A DNA stretch of 64,000 nt, taken from PVC group bacterium. GTDB lineage: Bacteria > Verrucomicrobiota > Kiritimatiellia > UBA8416. How positions within the stretch are numbered: the stretch's first letter is position 1; the number at the start of each line of letters is the position of its first letter. Under the pieces are notes generated by a model that saw only the letters and a program-made list of their open reading frames with translations, searched no databases and was not told the DNA's origin. Where the stretch lies: the NCBI GenBank assembly GCA_003567005.1, contig PXBF01000068.1:76392-140391 (forward strand), given 5' to 3'. Made by a program: the position numbers and the translations under genes. Below, in pieces: positions 44,132-55,219 of this stretch.

Positions 44132-44884
44132 TCAAGCACGATGCATCCGCTCCAAATCACCTGTCACTTCTTGCGCGAAGTTATCCATGGTGACAGTCAG
44201 GCAACGGATATGATCACTCAACTTATTGTAACCGTAAACAGATGGAATCGCCACAAGCAAACCAAGCACGGTTGTAGCAAGAGCGCTTGAAATACCTGGC
44301 GCAACTTCTGAAAGCAATGCAGATCCAGACCCCGACATGGCTCCAAATGCACGCATGACCCCCCAGACCGTGCCGAATAGCCCGCAAAAAGGTGCAAGAC
44401 TCGAAGCACTTGCCAATGTGTTCATATTGCTCTCAAGCAGTAAGGCTTGCTCCGAAACCGCACGCTCGGCCGCATTGCGTACCGAATCGATCTGCCGATC
44501 ACTTAAACGAATGCTTACAAGCTCACTCGTATCCTCCATTTCTTCCATGCGAATACCCTGAACATCCAAAACAGCCTCAAGCGCGGCATAAGATTGAAGA
44601 TAAACAGCCTCAACAGGACTGTCGACGGACGGCTGGTTCTTTCTTTTTACTAACAACGGATGTAACGCTTTGCGATACGTCATCAAAAAACGATCAGACT
44701 GCTGTTGCGCCCGACGCAAATGCATGTTCTTCGTCACCATCATGGACCATACCCAAATCGAGCCGCCGATAAGAAGCAGGAGAATGCTTCGTCCCATCGC
44801 ATCAGACTGCAAAACGACTTGCATAATGTCTGTGGCTGCTAAAAAAGGAAAAGCGGTATAGCCCGCCAACAGGTTGTAATGCAT
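44132..44884 (-). CDS. ExbB/TolQ family proton-channel subunit
   Basis: 250 residues with three transmembrane helices: SILLLLIGGSIWVWSMMV, and the pair around LASASSLAPFCGLFGTVWGVM and ISSALATTVLGLLVAIPSVYGYN, the latter two being the conserved MotA/TolQ/ExbB signature. The start has GGAGGAACCTTT, an excellent site. First gene of the three-gene operon. Confidence 0.92.
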   Translation of the reverse strand: MHYNLLAGYTAFPFLAATDIMQVVLQSDAMGRSILLLLIGGSIWVWSMMVTKNMHLRRAQQQSDRFLMTYRKALHPLLVKRKNQPSVDSPVEAVYLQSYAALEAVLDVQGIRMEEMEDTSELVSIRLSDRQIDSVRNAAERAVSEQALLLESNMNTLASASSLAPFCGLFGTVWGVMRAFGAMSGSGSALLSEVAPGISSALATTVLGLLVAIPSVYGYNKLSDHIRCLTVTMDNFAQEVTGDLERMHRA

Positions 44885-44970
44885 AAAGGTTCCTCCGGAG
44901 ATCTATCTAAATCACACCCAAAATAATCACTAGGATGAAACACTAGCAAATCCAATGGGATTCCGCACAT

Positions 44971-45002
44971 GAAAAAAGGTGACCAGCACGAGCTGATCAC
45001 CT
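44971..45002 (-). terminator. Rho-independent terminator of the histone-like gene
   Basis: On the minus strand, a hairpin AGGTGATCAGC / GCTGGTCACCT (11 bp with one mismatch, 4-nt loop) followed by TTTTTT. It lies about 48 bp after the stop of the lysine-rich protein. Confidence 0.85.
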
Positions 45003-45049
45003 CTTTACTACGGCATAATCAAGAATAACCGATATGCCTTGACGCATTA

Positions 45050-45412
45050 TCACTTACTTTTTTTCGCGGGCGCCTTCTTCTTCGCAGGCGCTTTCTTCTT
45101 TGTGGCCGCTTTCTTCGCAGGCGCTTTCTTCTTCGCTACCGCTTTTTTAGCCGCAGCTTTTTTGACGGGTGCCTTCTTCTTCGCAGGCGCCTTCTTCTTG
45201 GCAACCGCTTTCTTTGCGGGCGCCTTCTTCTTCGCTACTGCTTTTTTAGCCGCAGCTTTTTTGACGGGTGCCTTCTTCTTGGCAGGAGCCTTTTTCTTGG
45301 CAGGCGCCTTCTTCTTGGCGGCCGCTTTCTTTGCGGGCACCTTCTTCTTCGCTACCGCTTTTTTAGCTGCAGCTTTTTTGGCTGCCGCCTTTGCTGTTTT
45401 TTTTGCTGCCAT
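45050..45412 (-). CDS. Lysine/alanine/proline-rich histone H1-like protein
   Basis: 120 residues made almost wholly of Lys, Ala, Pro and Val in KKAPAKK- and KKAVAKK-type motifs. It is expected to bind DNA through its charge, as chlamydial Hc1/Hc2 and AlgP-like tails do. No folded domain is visible. Two nearly identical 33-residue units lie at residues 48-80 and 81-113. AGGAG lies 10 bp before the chosen ATG; an ATG three codons earlier touches it. A canonical terminator follows. A plus-strand Phe/Ala frame over the same bases is its shadow. Confidence 0.85.
   Translation of the reverse strand: MAAKKTAKAAAKKAAAKKAVAKKKVPAKKAAAKKKAPAKKKAPAKKKAPVKKAAAKKAVAKKKAPAKKAVAKKKAPAKKKAPVKKAAAKKAVAKKKAPAKKAATKKKAPAKKKAPAKKSK
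45074..45271 (-). repeat. Tandem duplication of a 99-bp coding unit
   Basis: The two 33-codon units of the lysine-rich gene differ at two residues (VA versus AT). They probably arose by slippage or unequal exchange, and copy number may vary between strains. Confidence 0.75.
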
Positions 45413-45461
45413 AGTCAGCATCTCCTACTTGTGCCGGTGCTGCCGGCTGTTACAGTAGTTG

Positions 45462-45489
45462 GGTATAGAAGGCTATGTCATAACAACAA
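45462..45489 (-). promoter_or_regulatory. Weak putative promoter for the histone-like gene
   Basis: Minus strand TTGTTG, a 16-bp spacer and TATACC, giving a leader of about 45 nt. Confidence 0.28.
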
Positions 45490-45681
45490 CTATACGCAAC
45501 CTACCACACGTCACGTGCAAGACATCCGGTCTCACACAATATAGCCTCAAATGTAATTTTCATCTTGACATGCGTCAACTATAACTTTGCATGCATATAC
45601 AGTTGCCAATGAATCGATCAGTAACGCAAGCGATGCAGCGCACAAACCCCTGTATCGAATTGCCTATCCCATCATGCACGA

Positions 45682-46731
45682 TCACGTCTCTGCTCGGTAA
45701 TGAAGCTTACCAGAACCCATCATAATACTGATCGGTCGCAAGGGGGCAAAGTTTTCACATACAATCTTTATTGAAGATGCAATCGGAACAGATAGCAAAG
45801 CACCAACAATACCAAGCAACCACCCCCAGAAAACAAGAGAGAGCAAGACAACGACCGGACTCAGATTCAAACGTTCCCCGAGTACCTTGGGAGCCACGAA
45901 ATTCCCAATGCTCATCTGAATCGTCAACAATAAGGCTCCTACCCCGAGTAAGGGCCAGAGTGATTCAAACTGTACAAATGTAATTAACAAGGGTGGTATC
46001 GAAGCAACAATAGATCCCACAGTCGGAATGAAATTCAGGAAAAAAGCCAGCACGCCCCATGTCACGGCAAAATCAACACCAATCCATGTTAACCCGAGCC
46101 ATACGAAAACCCCCGTGACGGCACTGATCAACACCTGCAGCGAGAGATATACCCCGATTTGGGTCGAGATCGCACCCAGAACGTTGGCTATACGTGCCGC
46201 CTGTTTTTCATTATAGGCCGCGCGTAACTTCGCATTAAAATAGGGTTTTCCTAAGAGCAAGAAAATCAGATAGATAATCACCATTGTCAGTTGCATGGAA
46301 AACGTCACGGCCCAACGCCCGGCACCAGCCATCCAACCCGTGAGCGTGCCGCCCCAATCAATGCCAACAAGCGGATCAAATGGCAAATCCCACGTCTCTG
46401 TAATTTCGCGCAACAATACCATCACGCGATCTTCATACATCGGGAATGCCGCACGGAAAACCTGTATGCGTGCGATTACGAAAAGCCCACCTAAATACCC
46501 AACACCCATGATTAAAAGCAACACGAAGGAAACAGCCAGCCCCGCAGGAATCCTGCGCCGTGTCATAAAGGTTACCACTGGCCCCAGTATGTATGACAAA
46601 AGCCAAGCAATGATTAACGGTAAAATGACCTGCTGTGCTTCACGCAGGACAAAACAAATGGCCGTAATAACCAGTACAGACAACAAACCAGCGATCAGAT
46701 TTGTACCTTGTAACCGACCAGCATTACTCAT
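45682..46731 (-). CDS. AI-2E family transporter (PerM/TqsA-like)
   Basis: 349 residues with about eight membrane helices. Family marks: LPLIIAWLLSYILGPVVTFM near the N-terminus, LGAISTQIGVYLSLQVLISAVTG, WGVLAFFLNFIPTVGSIVASIPPLL and LGERLNLSPVVVLLSLVFWGWLLGIVGALLSVP. Members export small molecules, ions or autoinducers; the substrate is not predictable. The ATG behind GAGGTAGACGAT was chosen; one seven codons upstream is less likely. 57 bp separate it from gspF on the same strand. Confidence 0.9.
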   Translation of the reverse strand: MSNAGRLQGTNLIAGLLSVLVITAICFVLREAQQVILPLIIAWLLSYILGPVVTFMTRRRIPAGLAVSFVLLLIMGVGYLGGLFVIARIQVFRAAFPMYEDRVMVLLREITETWDLPFDPLVGIDWGGTLTGWMAGAGRWAVTFSMQLTMVIIYLIFLLLGKPYFNAKLRAAYNEKQAARIANVLGAISTQIGVYLSLQVLISAVTGVFVWLGLTWIGVDFAVTWGVLAFFLNFIPTVGSIVASIPPLLITFVQFESLWPLLGVGALLLTIQMSIGNFVAPKVLGERLNLSPVVVLLSLVFWGWLLGIVGALLSVPIASSIKIVCENFAPLRPISIMMGSGKLHYRAET

Positions 46732-46788
46732 ATCGTCTACCTCAAGTTGCATCCACCGCTGCTGAGACCGGCCATCAAACAGAACGGC

Positions 46789-48021
46789 TTAAACACCCAT
46801 CCCATCTGTCAAACTGAAAACAGCCATCAAAATACTGATGGCAACAAAGCCTACTGCAAACGCCACCCCCACGATAAGGATGGGTTCAAGGGCCGTTGTA
46901 AAAATTTTGACATTGCGGTCCAGCTCACTCTCATAACGCCTGGCGATATGTGTAAGGGCAGATGGCATATCTCCGGTCTGTTCACCGATAGCCAACATGT
47001 CCGTTAGCATGGGAGGCAAGACCTTACCCGCAGCCAATGGACCGGAAATCGAGGTTCCATCTGTTACACGATCCCGTGCCTTGTGCAATTCGCGACTAAT
47101 AACCGCATTGCCGACTGTACGCTCTACAATTTCTAGCGCCTGTAATACCGTCACCCCATTCTTCAACAAGACCGAAAAAGTCCGCGCAAAGTTAGCATAA
47201 ACACCGCTCGCTACAACGCCTTTTACAAGGGGCATTTTCAACAAAAGCCCATGCCACCACAATTGCCCTTTTTCGGTTTTGACAGCACGTCGCGCCAACA
47301 CGCAAATAACCCCGATAGCAGCTAACAATAATAAACCATATCGACTCAGAAACTCACTCGAGCCAATCAAAATCCTCGTGGGCAAAGGCAACGCCTGGCC
47401 TAGTTGCTCAAAAATCGTCTGAAAACGAGGAACGACACTTACCATCGAAAAAACCAGCGTTGCGATACCCATTAAAATCACAATCAACGGATATACCAAT
47501 GCCATTCCCACTTTTTCCTTTAACTCCTGAATCCGTTCATAATGCTCGACCAACCTGCGTAATACCTCATCTAACGCACCACTGGCCTCACCAGCTTGAA
47601 TCATGCTGCAATACAATCCAGAAAAGACGCGTGGAAATTGCCGTAACGCCTCGGACAGACTGGCTCCACGAATAATTTCGTTACGAAGCTGCTCCAGAAT
47701 CTGGTCTGAACCCCGTCCCGTCTTGCGACTCGTGAGAGTATTCAGCGCATTCCCCAAAGTCATGCCAGACGCGAGCAAGTCGCTAAGCTCTGTCGTGAAT
47801 ACTAAAATCTCGCGCAACCCCATATGGGCAGGACGCACCAATTGAAACCGTCGCTTTGGCGCTGCACCTTTGCGCTTGGAAGCAGCCCCCTCCGCAACAG
47901 AGATCGGCAATAAGCCTTGTCGCTCAAGCTGCGCAAGCGCAACCCGTCGATCAGGTGCCTCAATCTCACCCGTTTTTTTCTCGCCCGTCCTTGTCCTTGC
48001 CGAATACGTAAATACGCCCAT
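46789..48021 (-). CDS. gspF: Type II secretion / type IV pilus inner-membrane platform protein (GspF/PilC)
   Basis: 410 residues with two GspF domains (FTTELSDLLASGMTLGNAL and FARTFSVLLKNGVTVLQALE), each followed by membrane helices (VGMALVYPLIVILMGIATLV; LEPILIVGVAFAVGFVAISI). It anchors the assembly ATPase. The N-terminal FTYSARTRTGEKKTGEIEA and LERQGLLPISV are the usual cytoplasmic start. Encoded after the ATPase with a 213-bp gap. Confidence 0.93.
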   Translation of the reverse strand: MGVFTYSARTRTGEKKTGEIEAPDRRVALAQLERQGLLPISVAEGAASKRKGAAPKRRFQLVRPAHMGLREILVFTTELSDLLASGMTLGNALNTLTSRKTGRGSDQILEQLRNEIIRGASLSEALRQFPRVFSGLYCSMIQAGEASGALDEVLRRLVEHYERIQELKEKVGMALVYPLIVILMGIATLVFSMVSVVPRFQTIFEQLGQALPLPTRILIGSSEFLSRYGLLLLAAIGVICVLARRAVKTEKGQLWWHGLLLKMPLVKGVVASGVYANFARTFSVLLKNGVTVLQALEIVERTVGNAVISRELHKARDRVTDGTSISGPLAAGKVLPPMLTDMLAIGEQTGDMPSALTHIARRYESELDRNVKIFTTALEPILIVGVAFAVGFVAISILMAVFSLTDGMGV

Positions 48022-48135
48022 GCAAAACTCCGCTACCTGCCCAATTTTCCAACATCTGCTTTCCTAGCAATGCTCATGATAGACACAACCGACCGAAGAC
48101 GAAACGACAAACGCCGAAAACCACAAGAAGATACG

Positions 48136-48174
48136 TTCGCGGTACCGACCTCTGCCGAAATGTTTCGCGGTACC
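48136..48174. repeat. Two direct repeats TTCGCGGTACC, 28 bp apart
   Basis: Copies lie at 48136-48146 and 48164-48174 in the gspE-gspF gap and each contains the palindrome GGTACC. This could be an operator pair or chance. Confidence 0.35.
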
Positions 48175-48234
48175 TTCATCATCAGCATTGTCACCGCTGT
48201 CTGCTTTCCCATTTCTGCTTGCTACTCTTTCCCC

Positions 48235-49935
48235 TCAATCCTGGTTGTCCTCCGTGGCACGCAAGACCTCTTCGATCGTTGTCGTTCCCTTCATAACTTT
48301 CGCCCAACCATCGTCTCGCAGCGTATGCATGCCCTCTCGAAGGGCTTGCTGTTTAATCTCACCTGCACTATGACGCCCCGTAACCAAAGATTGAATCTGT
48401 TCCGATACCGGCAGAATCTCAAAAATACCGCAGCGTCCCCGAAACCCTGTTCCCCTACAAGTATCACACCCATCCGCTTCAAATACCTCCTGCTTATCCA
48501 ACCGGTCCGTCGGGAAACGAATATCCGCTAATATATCAGCCTCCGGCAAGGGTACGGATTTACGACAACTACTACAGAGTCGACGGACCAAACGCTGTGC
48601 AATGACCCCCTCGACGGCGGACGCCACCAAATAAGGTTCCACCCCCATATCAACCAAACGCGTAAAAGCACCCGACGCATCATTGGTATGAAGGGTACTG
48701 AAGACCAAATGCCCAGTCAATGAAGCCTGAATGGCAATCTCAGCCGTTTCCAAGTCGCGGATCTCTCCCACCATGATAATATCGGGATCCTGCCGCAGAA
48801 AAGAGCGCAAGACACGTGCAAACGTCAGGTTGATTTCCGGACGGACCAATACTTGATTAACGCCGGACATTTCATACTCAATCGGGTTCTCTGCCGTCAT
48901 GATACGTACATCGGTCCGATTCAATTCCTGTAAATAACCAAATAACGATGTCGATTTACCAGACCCGGTCGGCCCCGTAACAAGAATAATGCCGTTGGGG
49001 CGGTGAATCAGACGCCGCACGGTGGAACTGTCAGTGTCACTCATACCCGAGTCTTCAATCGTTATCAGTTGCGTACCACTCTGCAACAAACGCAAACTTA
49101 CGCTCTCCCCGTAAACCGTCGGCATCGTGGACACACGTATATCAATGTTGCGCCCCTCCACACGCAAACCAATACGACCATCCATCGGTAAACGCTTCTC
49201 TGCAATATCCAAATTCGCCATCACTTTGATGCGCGAGATGATCGCTGCTTGAAAACGGATTAACTGCACCGGTACAGGCGTCTCATGCAAAACACCGTCA
49301 ATCCGATACCGGATCCGTAACCGATTTTCCATGGGTTCAAAATGAATATCGGTAGCTCCTTGACGATCGGCCTCCCGTATAATCTGATTCACAAACTTTA
49401 CGATCGAAGCCTCTTGATCCAGTTCACTCAAGTCTGACTTCGCAATCTGCTCATCAGCAAGCTCTTCATAACGATTGTCCAGAATCATCCGATCAACCGT
49501 CTCTGCCCCAACCCCATAAAAGGCGCGAGCAGCATCACCGATATCTTCCAACGGACTAAGCGCCAACTTGACCCGGCACCCAGCCGCAAGACGCAAGGAA
49601 TCTATCAACCCAGTTGTAAAAGGATCACTAACAGCAACACGAAGCGTCTCGTTTTCCATAGCAAGTGGTATCACTTGATATTGAAAAACCGCTTTCGTCG
49701 GAAGACACGCCAGAATTTCCGCATCAATTTCGCGCCCCTTGAGCCGCAGATAGGGCATGCGCAGAACCTTAGCCAAAGCCTCCAGAAAAGCCGTCTCCGA
49801 AATACCGGCCTGTACGGCTGCCTCTCCAGGGGTTAAATGCCCCTCAGCAATGGCAGCCGATGCCTCCTCTATACGTGCATCGGGAAAGATACCCGTTTTT
49901 TCCAAAATCGTGCGAATGTAATTTGATGTAGCCAT
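48235..49935 (-). CDS. gspE: Type II secretion / type IV pilus assembly ATPase (GspE/PilB)
   Basis: 566-residue hexameric ATPase that powers pseudopilus or pilus assembly. The N-terminal MshEN-type domain (GHLTPGEAAVQAGISETAFL) is followed by GATDIHFEPMENRLRIRYRI, Walker A LVTGPTGSGKSTSLFG, the Asp box AENPIEYEMSGVNQV, Walker B DPDIIMVGEIRDLETAEIA, and HLVFSTLHTNDA. A tetracysteine zinc site is present (CSSCRK and CDTCRG). No Shine-Dalgarno sequence precedes the ATG, and a good promoter abuts it. gspF follows on the same strand; pilins and secretin are not in the window, so the type II/type IV choice is open. Confidence 0.94.
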   Translation of the reverse strand: MATSNYIRTILEKTGIFPDARIEEASAAIAEGHLTPGEAAVQAGISETAFLEALAKVLRMPYLRLKGREIDAEILACLPTKAVFQYQVIPLAMENETLRVAVSDPFTTGLIDSLRLAAGCRVKLALSPLEDIGDAARAFYGVGAETVDRMILDNRYEELADEQIAKSDLSELDQEASIVKFVNQIIREADRQGATDIHFEPMENRLRIRYRIDGVLHETPVPVQLIRFQAAIISRIKVMANLDIAEKRLPMDGRIGLRVEGRNIDIRVSTMPTVYGESVSLRLLQSGTQLITIEDSGMSDTDSSTVRRLIHRPNGIILVTGPTGSGKSTSLFGYLQELNRTDVRIMTAENPIEYEMSGVNQVLVRPEINLTFARVLRSFLRQDPDIIMVGEIRDLETAEIAIQASLTGHLVFSTLHTNDASGAFTRLVDMGVEPYLVASAVEGVIAQRLVRRLCSSCRKSVPLPEADILADIRFPTDRLDKQEVFEADGCDTCRGTGFRGRCGIFEILPVSEQIQSLVTGRHSAGEIKQQALREGMHTLRDDGWAKVMKGTTTIEEVLRATEDNQD

Positions 49936-49940
49936 ACTCT

Positions 49941-49970
49941 ATAATAAAGCACACCAGAATAAAACTGCAA
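49941..49970 (-). promoter_or_regulatory. Putative promoter abutting gspE start codon (leaderless candidate)
   Basis: On the minus strand TTGCAG, an 18-bp spacer and TATTAT, with only 5 bp between the -10 hexamer and the ATG. The predicted transcription start falls on the start codon itself. Confidence 0.5.
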
Positions 49971-50039
49971 TGGCATAATGCATAAGAACAAACACGCGCA
50001 AAGAAAACAGCACGCAAACCAAATGGCACATGAATGCAG

Positions 50040-50645
50040 TCAATCAACATCGGGGTAGTAACGTTTCATGCAAGCCGGGCAAAGGCCGTGCGACACCTTC
50101 GTACCGGTGTGTTCAATGAGATAATCAGCAACCGGATGCCATGTTCCCCCCTCGTCACGGATACTGTGGCACCCCGCACACATCGGCAAAAGCTCGCGCA
50201 AATCACGAATCATCCGGTGTGCTTTTTCCAATGCTTCGTTTCGCGTACGCAGTTCCCGCGTCAAATTAACCAATTCGTTGTTTAATGCTGTCATTTCCAA
50301 CAAAGCCGTCGTATTTGCCTCCACTTCAGCAATGCAGACAATCTCGATATGTTTGGAATCTCTACGTCCTTTGACCTGATAAAGGCAACGTTGTTCGCCA
50401 TGCCGCAAGGTGATGCGCGTAGTCTTCCATTGCATGGACAATGTTGCCCCCAAAGACAGTTCCACACCTAACGCCTCCATCGACCATCCACATGCGCCAT
50501 GCCCCCCGCAAAACTGCCGTAAAGCATCATTATGAGACAGAATAACCCCATCGCTGGCAGCTACGAAAGCAGGGTACGGATGCCCGTGTTCAAGATAGTC
50601 AGGACAAAAATCGGAAAGTTTCTGCATCGACAGATGGTCACTCAC
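50040..50645 (-). CDS. PAS-like signalling protein with C-terminal cysteine cluster
   Basis: 201 residues. Residues ~20-110 look like a PAS sensor (FVAASDGVILSHNDALRQF). A coiled coil follows (MTALNNELVNLTRELRTRNE). The tail LPMCAGCHSIRDEGGTWHPV and SHGLCPACMKRYYPD matches the CxxC...CPxC element that often ends PAS/GAF signalling proteins of deltaproteobacteria and planctomycetes. It may bind zinc or act as a redox switch. A GTG overlapping the upstream stop as GTGA, with AAGGGA before it, is the likely start. It has no kinase or cyclase domain, so it must signal through a partner, probably the upstream B12 protein. Confidence 0.75.
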   Translation of the reverse strand: MSDHLSMQKLSDFCPDYLEHGHPYPAFVAASDGVILSHNDALRQFCGGHGACGWSMEALGVELSLGATLSMQWKTTRITLRHGEQRCLYQVKGRRDSKHIEIVCIAEVEANTTALLEMTALNNELVNLTRELRTRNEALEKAHRMIRDLRELLPMCAGCHSIRDEGGTWHPVADYLIEHTGTKVSHGLCPACMKRYYPDVD

Positions 50646-51757
50646 GCCGCATCCCTTTGCCAGACACTGACCTGCTCTAATGCAGCATCCAGTGTCAACG
50701 CATAAGCATCCGCGTGCGTGGCGCGCCATAAATCTGGAACCATTTGAAACGCTTGCCCGCCAACCAAAACCTTGGTTTGCGAAAATGTGTCGTTCTGACG
50801 CAAATCCCGCACAAAACGCGCTATATGCGGAAGGTGAAAAACCATCGTAACCGAAAGCGCAATAAGCGAGGGTTGCACCTTCTCCGTCATGCTGAGCAAA
50901 TCTGCGATGGGTGTATCGGCACCGACGTAATGAACATTCCAATCTTGTTTGAGATGCAATAGATCAGATATCATCCAGGCACCAAGTTCATGTGTTTCCT
51001 GCTGCGCTGTAGATACAATCGCCCGTGCAGGTGTACGGCTCCGACAAGGTGCCGTAACAAAAGGCATGCCCGCCATCATACGCGCAACAATAGCAGAGGC
51101 CATATGTTCTTCGGCAACCGTGACTTGTCCGATCTGCCATCGACGCCCCACTTCGTACAAGACCGGATGCAGCATATCACGATAAAACGGCGCAACGGCA
51201 TCCGGATCTGTCACCTCTCGCTGCAGAAAGTCCATGGCAGCGCTGTGCTGTCCATTCAATAGAATTTCCAATAAAGCAGCTTGCTCTGTCGACAAAGAGT
51301 CCGCGTGAGGGGACTCGCAGATTTCCTCCGCCAACCGCACCCAATCCTCATGATGCGTCAAAATCCAATTATAAACAGGCAAGATCGCCTCTGCAGACCC
51401 CGCTGTCAAATGCGTGCGAATCGCCATCATCCAGTTTTCTAATGCACACGCAAAGTAATGGTACGAAAAACCATGCTTGCGATACGTTTGATAGACCCAC
51501 GGAATCGTACCAAGAAACAACTCGGGTGATCGCAACTGCAGGGCCGCCCCCATAAATAAGACATGTTGCCGATGGTTATTGCGCATCACAACCTCTGCCC
51601 CGGGCGGTATGAGTGAATCCTTCCGAATAACATCCATCATCACATCATCAACAAATCCCTTGAGCATGGGACCACGCAGTTCGTATTCTTCAATACAATC
51701 CACAGGAAGTGCTACCTCCGATAGCAAGGCTTGCGGAAATCTTACCGATACAGACAT
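50642..51757 (-). CDS. Cobalamin-binding sensor protein with the CarH-type Wx9EH signature
   Basis: 371 residues. Residues ~1-135 are an unrecognised helical N-terminal domain. A four-helix B12-binding cap follows with Trp207 and Glu217-His218 (WQIGQVTVAEEH), the W-x9-EH motif that holds the upper face of adenosylcobalamin in CarH photoreceptors. The Rossmann domain has the lower-ligand motif E-T-H-E-L-G (His256), LSVTMVF and LVGGQAF. No DNA-binding MerR domain is present, unlike CarH. It is coupled by GTGA overlap to the PAS/Cys protein. It is a likely light- or B12-responsive sensor; a corrinoid methyl carrier is less likely because no methyltransferase is nearby. GGGGGG precedes the ATG. 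Confidence 0.82.
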   Translation of the reverse strand: MSVSVRFPQALLSEVALPVDCIEEYELRGPMLKGFVDDVMMDVIRKDSLIPPGAEVVMRNNHRQHVLFMGAALQLRSPELFLGTIPWVYQTYRKHGFSYHYFACALENWMMAIRTHLTAGSAEAILPVYNWILTHHEDWVRLAEEICESPHADSLSTEQAALLEILLNGQHSAAMDFLQREVTDPDAVAPFYRDMLHPVLYEVGRRWQIGQVTVAEEHMASAIVARMMAGMPFVTAPCRSRTPARAIVSTAQQETHELGAWMISDLLHLKQDWNVHYVGADTPIADLLSMTEKVQPSLIALSVTMVFHLPHIARFVRDLRQNDTFSQTKVLVGGQAFQMVPDLWRATHADAYALTLDAALEQVSVWQRDAA

Positions 51758-51853
51758 GACTGCCCCCCTTTCTCATCAGAAAGAACCCACCACATTTCAC
51801 ATGATTGCAATGCTACGACCATGATAATAAATTGCAAGCAGACAAAATGGGGG

Positions 51854-55033
<3,180 letters not shown>

Positions 55034-55135
55034 TTATAAAATCTAGAATCTTGTTAAACTGGGCCTTTGATACACAAATGGAACGATAGCTGTCGAATGA
55101 ATTCCATTTTAAGCGACCATGCCAGCCCGAGATCA

Positions 55136-55165
55136 TTGACGCGACCTATCCGCTTGCAGTACAAT
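55136..55165 (+). promoter_or_regulatory. Putative promoter of the secreted PDZ-HEAT gene
   Basis: TTGACG, an 18-bp spacer and TACAAT, each 5 of 6 consensus bases. The predicted leader is about 48 nt and carries AAAGG before the ATG. Confidence 0.55.
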
Positions 55166-55219
55166 ACCACCACTTCAATCGGAGATGAAACATCTCCTCG
55201 CATAGAAAGGTACTTCATC

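Noticed and set aside
45039..45458. Plus-strand 139-codon Phe/Ala-rich frame
   Set aside because: It is the exact complement of the lysine-rich histone-like gene; KKAPAKK codons read backwards give FFAGAFF. The minus gene has a ribosome-binding site and a terminator.
48055..48234. Minus-strand frame of about 59 codons between gspE and gspF
   Set aside because: It starts after an AGGGGAAAG stretch, but the predicted product (Arg/Ser/Met-rich) resembles nothing and overlaps the direct repeats; too weak to call a gene.
47917..48531. Plus-strand 204-codon frame across the gspE-gspF gap
   Set aside because: Overlaps the ends of both conserved genes on the opposite strand, is rich in Arg, Ser and Thr, and has no motif or ribosome-binding site.
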